A stretch of 10,753 nucleotides of DNA from Clostridia bacterium (GTDB lineage: Bacteria; Bacillota_A; Clostridia; Christensenellales; UBA1242). The translations under genes and the position numbers were made by a program. The notes below the pieces were generated by a model. The model ran no database searches. It was not told the origin of the DNA and saw nothing but the letters and a program-made list of their open reading frames with translations. Every line of letters starts with the position of its first letter. Position 1 is the stretch's first letter. Where the stretch lies: positions 1 to 10,753 of the forward strand of contig JAQVQJ010000032.1 of the NCBI GenBank assembly GCA_028701635.1, written 5' to 3'. Shown piece after piece: positions 1 through 5,309 of the stretch.

Positions 1-3
1 CCT

Positions 4-546
4 TTACATCCCACCATTATAACCGAAATAAACCACAAATCTTTTTCCACTTTCAATATAAGCATCAACTGCTTCTCTTGCTTCTTCTATTGTTTCAGCC
101 TCATAAAAACTTGTAAACCCTACTAAAATAGACTCGGTTATTTCAACATAATAATACTCCTTTGCGCTTTCAGGTCCGCTAGATAATATGTATCCATTTT
201 CATATTTCTCAAAACTTCCATCTAAATAATACTCAACTGACATTGACATATTGTCTGATGTTTCTGTATGATTCATAGAAAATTTATATGTATTCTCTGC
301 CAATATTTCAAAACTCATAGACATATCTTCGCCTTCAGGCGCTACATATTTGTAAATCGCTCCATTCTCTAACTCCTCATAAAGTTCATAATCTTCTGAG
401 CCTGGTTCTTCGCCTGTCTCATAATACGCATAGAAGTCACTTGTAGAATATATATTAGTTCCAAAACAACCTGAAAATAATGACGTACAAGAAATCAATA
501 AAATAAACAATAAGGGAATAGCAAAAAATTTAAAAATCTTTTTCAT
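4..546 (-). CDS. Small acidic lipoprotein of unknown function
   Basis: A 180-residue protein. The start is ATG at 546, set by AGGAGAGG four bases upstream; an in-frame TTG further upstream overlaps that ribosome binding site and is unlikely to be used. The N-terminus (MKKIFKFF, then a hydrophobic run to about residue 19) is a type II signal peptide. C20 sits in a lipobox-like L-I-S-C; a second cysteine, C27 (F-S-G-C), is a weaker alternative. The predicted mature part is rich in Glu, Asp and Tyr, has few basic residues and no further transmembrane segment, so it should be membrane-anchored on the outer face of the cytoplasmic membrane. The domain is not recognised. It lies 68 bp downstream of tmk on the same strand, so read-through from tmk is possible, although a different function is likely. 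The gene ends three bases from the window edge. The lipoprotein call is firm; the role is unknown. Confidence 0.8.
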   Translation of the reverse strand: MKKIFKFFAIPLLFILLISCTSLFSGCFGTNIYSTSDFYAYYETGEEPGSEDYELYEELENGAIYKYVAPEGEDMSMSFEILAENTYKFSMNHTETSDNMSMSVEYYLDGSFEKYENGYILSSGPESAKEYYYVEITESILVGFTSFYEAETIEEAREAVDAYIESGKRFVVYFGYNGGM

Positions 547-550
547 TTTT

Positions 551-558
551 CCTCTCCT
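551..558 (-). promoter_or_regulatory. Ribosome binding site of the lipoprotein gene
   Basis: The minus strand reads AGGAGAGG, then AAAA, then ATG at 546. This strong Shine-Dalgarno sequence selects the ATG at 546 over the in-frame TTG at 561, which would put the start codon against the ribosome binding site itself. Confidence 0.8.
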
Positions 559-614
559 CAATATATATTATAATATATTTTTTATTTATTAAAAACTAAT
601 TTAAAAGATTTTAA

Positions 615-1262
615 TTACATTTCAAGTTCAATTGTATTTTTTACTATTTCAATTGTTTTTTTATGAACTTCTTCTATTCCCTCTGATGCATCAACTTCAA
701 CAACTCTTTCTGGAAATTTTTGAGCTATAATTTTATATCCTTCATAAACTCTCTTATGAAAGTCCATCTTTTCACTTTCCATTCTATCTTTTTTTATTTC
801 TTGTTCACTTCTTCTTTTAAAAGCCTTCTCTGGATCCATTAAATATAAAATTGTTTTATCCGGTCCAAACTTACCTAAAACAATCTCTTGTAATTTATAA
901 ATTTTATCTATCCCTAAACCTCTAGCATATCCTTGATAAGCTGCTGTTGAATCAAAAAATCTATCACAAATAACGACTGAACCTTTTTCTAGTTCAGGTT
1001 TAATAAGTTTTTGTACTACTTCGCTTCTTGCTGCAGTATAAAGCAATAATTCAGTATCCTTATTAAGATAATCTTCCTTATTAATATCTGTGGTAAGTAA
1101 AATCTCCCTGATCCTTTCAGCTATTACAACACCACCCGGTTCACGAGTAAATAAACTTTTAACTCCAAGACTTTTTAGCCATTCCTTAACCATTTTAATT
1201 TGAGTTGTTTTTCCTACCGCTTCCCCACCTTCAAATGTGATAAATTTTGATTTGTAATTCAT
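615..1262 (-). CDS. tmk: Thymidylate (dTMP) kinase
   Basis: This 215-residue protein phosphorylates dTMP to dTDP with ATP in the cytoplasm, an essential step of dTTP synthesis; the length is normal for the family. Visible motifs in order are: a P-loop GGEAVGKTT at residues 12-20; TREPGG at 39-44, the dTMP-binding loop; DRFFDSTAAYQG at 100-111, matching the family DR(Y/F)xxSxxAYQG signature; and an Arg/Lys-rich LID region at about 149-163 ending in DRME, followed by FHKRVYEGY. The ATG at 1262 has AGGAG upstream (1270-1274). The P-loop has Ala-Val where Gly-Ala or Ala-Gly is more usual, an unremarkable variant. The gene diverges from rsmD across 97 bp and has a good sigma-A-type promoter there. 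The lipoprotein gene follows downstream. Identification is secure. Confidence 0.97.
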   Translation of the reverse strand: MNYKSKFITFEGGEAVGKTTQIKMVKEWLKSLGVKSLFTREPGGVVIAERIREILLTTDINKEDYLNKDTELLLYTAARSEVVQKLIKPELEKGSVVICDRFFDSTAAYQGYARGLGIDKIYKLQEIVLGKFGPDKTILYLMDPEKAFKRRSEQEIKKDRMESEKMDFHKRVYEGYKIIAQKFPERVVEVDASEGIEEVHKKTIEIVKNTIELEM

Positions 1263-1280
1263 ATTGTTTCTCCTGTTAAA

Positions 1281-1309
1281 AGAATATCATTCAACTTATG
1301 TTTTGTCAA
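1281..1309 (-). promoter_or_regulatory. Candidate sigma-A promoter of tmk
   Basis: On the minus strand a perfect TTGACA (1304-1309) is followed after 17 bp by TATTCT (1281-1286, four of six matches to TATAAT). Transcription would start near 1274, giving a leader of only about 12 nucleotides that begins at the AGGAG ribosome binding site. The spacing and -35 are very good, the -10 is moderate, and the short leader is a reason for caution. Confidence 0.5.
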
Positions 1310-1359
1310 TATGAAAGTTTTTATTTATTTTTTATCTATAAAATGATAAAGTAATTAAT

Positions 1360-1935
1360 ATGAGAATAATCGCAGGTAAATTTAAAGGAAGAAAAATTGA
1401 TTTTGTTTCAAATGAAAAAACTCGACCAACTGCCGATATGGTTAGAGAGGCATTTTTCTGTAAAATTCAATTTGAAATTACAAACTCTACATTTCTTGAT
1501 TTATTTGCCGGAAGTGGTTCAATAGGTTTAGAAGCATTAAGTCGTGGTGCAAAAATAGTTTACTTCGTAGAAAACGACCGCAAAAACTATGAAATTATAA
1601 AAACTAATTTAAAAAAACTATATGGTGAAGATTATGAAAATTATGCAAAAGAACAAGGACAAACAATACATTTAATATTGTCTGACTTCTCTAAATTTTT
1701 AGATAATATAAAATTAAATAGTGGCAATAAATTTGATTTCGTTTATATTGATCCCCCTTATGAAAGCGAATATTATAAACTCGCTTTGGAAAAACTTAAA
1801 AATAATAAATTAATAACAAATGAAAGTATGGTCATATGTGAGGGACGTTCCCCTTTAACTTTTGAAAATTATAAATTAATCTCGCAAAAAAAATATGGAA
1901 TTAAAATTTTGTCTTACTTAAAATTTATAGAGTGA
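1360..1935 (+). CDS. rsmD: 16S rRNA (guanine(966)-N(2))-methyltransferase RsmD
   Basis: A 191-residue SAM-dependent methyltransferase that modifies the 2-amino group of G966 (E. coli numbering) of 16S rRNA in the small subunit. The N-terminus MRIIAGKFKGRKI followed by TRPTADMVREAFF at about 21-33 is the RsmD family signature. Motif I is FLDLFAGSGSIG at 45-56. The catalytic DPPY (131-134), typical of exocyclic-amine methyltransferases, lies in FVYIDPPY. The family is normally about 180-200 residues, so the gene is complete. The start is the first ATG and gives the canonical N-terminus, but only a weak purine stretch (AAAG) precedes it, unlike the strong sites of neighbours. It is divergent to tmk and convergent with the subtilase gene, with only 25 bp between the two stops. 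In many Bacillota rsmD is followed by coaD; that is not the case here. Confidence 0.95.
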   Translation: MRIIAGKFKGRKIDFVSNEKTRPTADMVREAFFCKIQFEITNSTFLDLFAGSGSIGLEALSRGAKIVYFVENDRKNYEIIKTNLKKLYGEDYENYAKEQGQTIHLILSDFSKFLDNIKLNSGNKFDFVYIDPPYESEYYKLALEKLKNNKLITNESMVICEGRSPLTFENYKLISQKKYGIKILSYLKFIE

Positions 1936-1960
1936 GATATTTAGTAACTCGTATAACGTC

Positions 1961-3100
1961 TTATTTTATCTCTTTAACACATGGATAACCATAACCTTCT
2001 ACATTTCTATTAAATGTTATTCCTGTACACGTTGTAATCAACTTTCTTTTTATTGCATCTGGAGATAAATTGGGTTGTTTATCTAATATTAGAGAGCAAA
2101 TTCCAGCAATCATTGGTGTTGCGACGCTCGTTCCACTTAATTTAGTATAAGGATTACCAATTATATTGTTACAAGAAACTATATCGACCGCAGGAGCAAT
2201 CAAATCCGGCTTATATTTTTTTAATGCTGGGCCTCTTGAAGAAAATTCTGCAATTCTAAAATTATTTGAATTTACTTTTATATTTTCCGGTCTTCCATCA
2301 TCTAGTCCACCAACCGTAATTATATTAGGGCATATTCCCGGCGATTTAATAGTTTCATGCTCTGGTCCGCTATTTCCCGCCGCCGCAACCATTGTAATCC
2401 CCTTGTTCCAAAGAACTTCTGCCCCTCGCATAATCGGGTCATTAAGCCCTAAGGATTCACTTCCAAAGCTCATACATACAACACGAATATTATATTTTTT
2501 GGCATTATCATAAACCCATTGCATCGCCTCAAGAATTTTTAATGCACTCGCTTCCCCTAAACTATTTAATGCCTTTATGGAAATAATGTTTGAGTAAGGT
2601 GCCATACCTGCATATTTACCTCCACTCATAAATCCATTTCCACTTCCAGCCCCTGCAACAAAAGTTCCATGTCCATTATCATCATAAGGGCTATCTCTTC
2701 CATTAATTAAGTCAACAAACTTAATTATCCTGTTATTTTTAGAAGAAAAATCTAAATGTGGAAAAATTCCTGTATCTATATAAGCAATAGTATTTGTACC
2801 ATCGCCTTGATTTGAATCAACTCCTAAAACATTTCTTGCTATATTTAACAGTGCTAAAACATTGGCCTGTTTCGTTACGCATTCAACCCATTTATGATTA
2901 CAAATTTCAAATAATTTTGAAGAACTTATTTTTAATGCAAATGCTTTGATAAAAGGAAGTTCGGCAATTATTTCATTTTTAGATAAAAAATCTTTTGCTT
3001 TTTGAAAATCATTAACATAAGCAATACAATCGACCTTTGAGTCGAGATTTAAACTCACTACTTCTATTAATCTTGGATCTAATTTTTTTAAATTTCTCAT
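1961..3100 (-). CDS. Subtilisin-like serine protease (S8), AprX-like, no signal peptide
   Basis: A 379-residue subtilase. The triad is visible as D109 (AYIDTG), H144 (DNGHGTFVAG) and S325 (SGTSVATP), with the oxyanion-hole Asn at N243 (AAAGNSGP). FSSRGP at 286-291 and DLIAPAVDI at 299-307 are family landmarks. Residues about 20-85 precede the catalytic domain and resemble an I9-type inhibitory propeptide by size and position; this is inference. There is no signal peptide or membrane segment, and nine cysteines are scattered through the chain, which fits a cytoplasmic enzyme. The overall layout (short propeptide, PYDDNGHGT, GMAP, TIKSPG, ITVGGLDD) is that of AprX-like intracellular subtilases. 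The ATG at 3100 follows AAGGAT (3109-3114). It is 20 bp downstream of the 104-residue gene and almost certainly cotranscribed. The substrate is unknown. GHGTF replaces the usual GHGTH. Confidence 0.93.
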   Translation of the reverse strand: MRNLKKLDPRLIEVVSLNLDSKVDCIAYVNDFQKAKDFLSKNEIIAELPFIKAFALKISSSKLFEICNHKWVECVTKQANVLALLNIARNVLGVDSNQGDGTNTIAYIDTGIFPHLDFSSKNNRIIKFVDLINGRDSPYDDNGHGTFVAGAGSGNGFMSGGKYAGMAPYSNIISIKALNSLGEASALKILEAMQWVYDNAKKYNIRVVCMSFGSESLGLNDPIMRGAEVLWNKGITMVAAAGNSGPEHETIKSPGICPNIITVGGLDDGRPENIKVNSNNFRIAEFSSRGPALKKYKPDLIAPAVDIVSCNNIIGNPYTKLSGTSVATPMIAGICSLILDKQPNLSPDAIKRKLITTCTGITFNRNVEGYGYPCVKEIK

Positions 3101-3120
3101 TTGTTTCTATCCTTATGTAT

Positions 3121-3435
3121 CTATTTTAGATTTTTTAATAATCTCTCTAAGTTATCTCTTTGTTTTTCGTCTAACATATGCTTTATGTTATCGAATTGCG
3201 AAGATAATTTATTTATATCAAAATTTCCTTCTGCTTTTTGCTTGCCCACTTCCTTAGAGAGCTCTTTCATTAAATCTCCTTGATTAAGCTTAGAATATTG
3301 ATTAATCTTTTTCTTCACATCAGCCTCGTCAATATTTGCTTTTACATCTTTTTGATTGATTTTTGTATCCACTTTATCTTTAGACTCTCTAACGCCATCA
3401 TTTGTTTTTGAAAAATTGTATAAACTTTTACCCAT
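3121..3435 (-). CDS. Small charged helical protein of unknown function
   Basis: A 104-residue protein that I cannot assign to a named family. It begins MGKSLYNFSKTNDGV and is rich in Lys, Asp, Glu, Gln and Asn, with no hydrophobic segment, signal peptide or cysteine, so it should be soluble and cytoplasmic. The sequence from about residue 34 to the end looks largely helical. It includes a DLMKELSKEVGKQKAEG-like stretch at 54-70 and ends in a heptad-like DNLERLLKNLK. The start at 3435 is chosen because GGAGG (3440-3444) lies just upstream; an in-frame ATG at 3477 lacks a ribosome binding site and overlaps the promoter. It is the first gene of a two-gene unit with the subtilase, 20 bp apart, suggesting a functional link such as partner, substrate or regulator. 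That link is inference only. Confidence 0.75.
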   Translation of the reverse strand: MGKSLYNFSKTNDGVRESKDKVDTKINQKDVKANIDEADVKKKINQYSKLNQGDLMKELSKEVGKQKAEGNFDINKLSSQFDNIKHMLDEKQRDNLERLLKNLK

Positions 3436-3439
3436 ATTT

Positions 3440-3444
3440 CCTCC
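3440..3444 (-). promoter_or_regulatory. Ribosome binding site of the 104-residue protein gene
   Basis: The minus strand reads GGAGG followed by AAAT and the ATG at 3435. The spacing is a little short but this is the only Shine-Dalgarno match in the region, and it places the start 42 bases inside the longest open frame. Confidence 0.7.
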
Positions 3445-3451
3445 AGAAAAA

Positions 3452-3482
3452 TTAACTATTCTATTATATGAATTCATATAAT
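3452..3482 (+). promoter_or_regulatory. Candidate promoter of the N/Q-rich protein gene
   Basis: On the plus strand TTAACT (3452-3457, four of six matches to TTGACA) and a perfect TATAAT (3477-3482) are 19 bp apart. Transcription would start near 3489 and give a leader of about 43 nucleotides. The -10 box is the right arm of the 20-bp palindrome, so this promoter interleaves with the leftward one and both could not be occupied at once. An alternative, TTGTCA (3487-3492) with TATAAA (3512-3517), would start transcription inside the ribosome binding site and is less likely. Confidence 0.4.
3463..3482. repeat. Perfect 20-bp palindrome in the divergent promoter region
   Basis: The half-sites ATTATATGAA and TTCATATAAT are exact reverse complements with no central gap; the centre is GAATTC. 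The symmetry breaks immediately outside (T opposite T). Each arm carries a TATAAT box, one per strand. It could be an operator for a dimeric regulator, or simply the result of two symmetric -10 boxes. Confidence 0.75.
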
Positions 3483-3493
3483 TATATTGTCAA
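3463..3493 (-). promoter_or_regulatory. Candidate promoter of the small protein-subtilase operon
   Basis: On the minus strand a perfect TTGACA (3488-3493) is followed after 19 bp by a perfect TATAAT (3463-3468). The spacer is two bases longer than ideal but both boxes are exact. Transcription would start near 3456, leaving a leader of about 20 nucleotides that contains the GGAGG site, which fits well. The -10 box is the left arm of the 20-bp palindrome at 3463-3482. Confidence 0.6.
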
Positions 3494-3521
3494 AACAAAA
3501 CTTGCTTTCAATATAAAAATT

Positions 3522-3527
3522 GAGGAT
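3522..3527 (+). promoter_or_regulatory. Ribosome binding site of the N/Q-rich protein gene
   Basis: GAGGAT precedes the ATG at 3532 by four bases (six from GAGG). It selects this ATG rather than the in-frame TTG at 3520, which overlaps the site. Confidence 0.75.
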
Positions 3528-3531
3528 ATTT

Positions 3532-4089
3532 ATGAATTTACAAAATCTTTTTAAACAATTCGGTGGTTTAGCTAATCTAGGCGGATTAGGTAATTTAAAT
3601 ATGCAAAATAATCAACAATCAAATAATCAATCTCAAAATCAGGAACAGGGAAATAATGGAATGTATCCTGACTCTTTTAATACGACAGATTTTTTTTCTA
3701 GTAGACAATATAATCAAGGGATTCAAGACGAAGAAAATTATAATGCTTGTAACTGTAATAGCAATCAATGTTCTCAAAATGCAGGAAACTTTAATAATCA
3801 AAATAACAGCTATCAGCAGAATAATCAAAACAACAATCAAAACAACAATTCTGGCAACGGATTTCTTAATGGTCTTCTAGGTCCAAATATGAATATCTCT
3901 TCTTTGCTTCCACTTTTATCTCTATTTAATGGAAAGTCGGGAGTTAACTCACTGTTAAAATCTGAAAATATGCCTGAAGGTTTAAAAGGTCTAGCACCTT
4001 TTATAAGCATGCTATCTTCTACCGCAGAAAATAAAACAGATAACCCTAATAACATTAAAATTGACAAATTAAAAAAGATTGAAGATTAA
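3532..4089 (+). CDS. Asparagine/glutamine-rich low-complexity protein, function unknown
   Basis: A 185-residue protein with three parts. Residues 1-22 are Leu/Gly-rich (LFKQFGGLANLGGLGNL). Residues about 23-109 are dominated by Asn and Gln, including NQNNNQNNN near 98-106, with three closely spaced cysteines at C73, C75 and C80 (CxCxxxxC). Residues 110-165 are Gly/Leu-rich and moderately hydrophobic (GFLNGLLGPNMNISSLLPLL, then a GLKGLAPFISML stretch) but not a clear membrane span, and a basic/acidic tail follows. There is no signal peptide. The ATG at 3532 follows GAGGAT. The family is not recognised. The gene diverges from the 104-residue protein and subtilase operon across an apparently shared control region. 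It is followed 46 bp later by murG on the same strand. The composition is prion-like or aggregation-prone; whether it assembles is unknown. Confidence 0.75.
   Translation: MNLQNLFKQFGGLANLGGLGNLNMQNNQQSNNQSQNQEQGNNGMYPDSFNTTDFFSSRQYNQGIQDEENYNACNCNSNQCSQNAGNFNNQNNSYQQNNQNNNQNNNSGNGFLNGLLGPNMNISSLLPLLSLFNGKSGVNSLLKSENMPEGLKGLAPFISMLSSTAENKTDNPNNIKIDKLKKIED
3825..3848 (+). repeat. Two tandem 12-bp units inside the N/Q-rich gene
   Basis: The 12-mer TCAAAACAACAA occurs twice back to back, and the preceding sequence is degenerate in the same style. In frame it encodes alternating Gln and three Asn. It is a multiple of three, so expansion or contraction would keep the reading frame; slippage is a plausible origin of the low-complexity tract. 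Confidence 0.7.
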
Positions 4090-4107
4090 TCTAAATTACA
4101 GTATAAA
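4079..4107 (+). promoter_or_regulatory. Candidate promoter of murG
   Basis: TTGAAG (4079-4084, four of six matches) and TATAAA (4102-4107, five of six) are exactly 17 bp apart, starting in the last codons of the N/Q-rich gene. Transcription would begin near 4114, about 22 nucleotides before the murG ATG. A perfect TTGACA at 4061-4066 with ATTAAT 18 bp on is a second option. Either would let murG be expressed separately from the gene before it. Confidence 0.4.
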
Positions 4108-4135
4108 AATATTACAAAATACATACCATAATAAT

Positions 4136-5185
4136 ATGAAAACTATTGTGTTAGCTGGCGGAGGGACTGCAGGGCATGTGATGCCCAATTTAGCATTAAT
4201 CCCCGAATTAAAAAAATACTTTCAAAAGATAGTTTATATTGGAACAACAAATGGCATAGAAAATAAAATACTCAAAAATATTAAAAATATTGATTTTAAA
4301 ACTATTGACACTCCAAGATTTATACGAAAACTCACTTTTAAAAATCTCGCCATTCCTTTTAAACTTCTAAAATCTATAAAAGAAGCTAGAAAAATGTTAA
4401 AAGATATAAATCCTAATATAGTTTTCTCAAAAGGTGGTTATGTTTCAATCCCTGTTGCAATTGCCGCATGGAGTTTAAAAATTCCTGTTTTAACCCATGA
4501 ATCCGATTTTTCTTTAGGATTAGCAAACAAGCTTATAAGCAAATTTGCAAAGTATACTCTAACTTCATTTGAAGAAACGGCTAAAAATAAAAAGAAGTTT
4601 ATTTATTCCGGTTCGCCAATTAGAGAACAAATATTTAAAGGAAATTCTCAAAATTTAAAATTAAATTTTGATAACAATAAAAAAACACTTTTAATACTCG
4701 GCGGAAGTCTTGGCGCAAAAGCAATAAATGATTTTATAGATTACTATTTAGATAAGTTGTTATTAAATTATAATATTTTACATATTACAGGAAAAGGAAA
4801 ATTAAATAACAAAAAAATTAAAAATTATTTTGCAGTCGAATATGTCGACAATATAGAAGATTATTTTTCTGTTGCTGATTATGTTATTTCGCGAGCAGGT
4901 GCAAATGTAGTTTTTGAATTAATGGCATTAGAAAAGCTAACTGTATTTATTCCACTTCCAAAAAAAGAAAGTCGTGGAGACCAAATACAAAACGCAAAGT
5001 ATTTTTTTAATAAAAATATGTGTGAAATATTATTACAAGATGAATTAAATATAAATAATTTATTAAAAACACTAAATAATCTAGAAAAAAACGAAAAAAT
5101 CATTAAAAATAACATAAAAAAGTTAAATTTTAAAGAAAATAACAGAAAAATTATTAATTTAATAATAAAAAATAGTAAAAAATAG
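4136..5185 (+). CDS. murG: UDP-GlcNAc--lipid I GlcNAc transferase MurG
   Basis: A 349-residue GT-B glycosyltransferase that adds GlcNAc to lipid I to form lipid II on the cytoplasmic face of the membrane. The N-terminal Rossmann domain shows GGGTAGH at residues 8-14, FSKGGYVS at 97-104 and HESDFSLGLANK at 121-132, a form of the acceptor-side loop common in Clostridia. The C-terminal UDP-GlcNAc domain shows GGSLGA at 189-194, SRAGANVVFEL at 252-262 and DQIQNA at 282-287. The length is slightly short but normal. The ATG at 4136 gives the canonical MKTIVLAGGG start. Upstream in-frame codons back to a TTG at 4079 would add 19 unrelated residues. No Shine-Dalgarno sequence precedes it, unlike most neighbours. 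The C-terminus is very Asn/Lys-rich. It lies on the opposite strand from the murE-mraY-murD-ftsW operon and converges with ftsW, 124 bp apart. Confidence 0.95.
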   Translation: MKTIVLAGGGTAGHVMPNLALIPELKKYFQKIVYIGTTNGIENKILKNIKNIDFKTIDTPRFIRKLTFKNLAIPFKLLKSIKEARKMLKDINPNIVFSKGGYVSIPVAIAAWSLKIPVLTHESDFSLGLANKLISKFAKYTLTSFEETAKNKKKFIYSGSPIREQIFKGNSQNLKLNFDNNKKTLLILGGSLGAKAINDFIDYYLDKLLLNYNILHITGKGKLNNKKIKNYFAVEYVDNIEDYFSVADYVISRAGANVVFELMALEKLTVFIPLPKKESRGDQIQNAKYFFNKNMCEILLQDELNINNLLKTLNNLEKNEKIIKNNIKKLNFKENNRKIINLIIKNSKK

Positions 5186-5309
5186 CATTTTAAATATTTA
5201 TTTAATCAATTTAATGTAAAAATTAACTTTTTTCATAATTATTTGGTTATTTTTTATTATTTTTAATGTTTTTTATCAAAAACCTTAATTTTAATTATTT
5301 ATTATTAAA

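Noticed and set aside
563..578. 16-bp A/T palindrome upstream of the lipoprotein gene as operator or terminator
   Set aside because: Entirely A/T, and a symmetry of this length is expected by chance in sequence this A/T-rich; it carries a TATAAT but no good -35 box at the right distance.
1360..1935. DNA adenine or cytosine methyltransferase on account of the DPPY motif
   Set aside because: The N-terminal RIIAGKFKGRK and TRPTADMVREAFF signature and the length are those of RsmD; there is no restriction-modification neighbour.
1936..1960. Bidirectional terminator between rsmD and the subtilase gene
   Set aside because: Only a 6-bp GAGATA/TATCTC pairing across a 27-base loop was found, too weak and without a proper stem-U tract layout.
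2166..2513. Open frame of 115 codons on the plus strand inside the subtilase gene
   Set aside because: It lies opposite a fully conserved catalytic domain, has no ribosome binding site and no recognisable protein character; a shadow of the real gene.
3436..3477. Extending the 104-residue protein to an in-frame ATG at 3477
   Set aside because: The extra 14 codons cover the -10 box and palindrome and lack a ribosome binding site, whereas GGAGG directly precedes the ATG at 3435.
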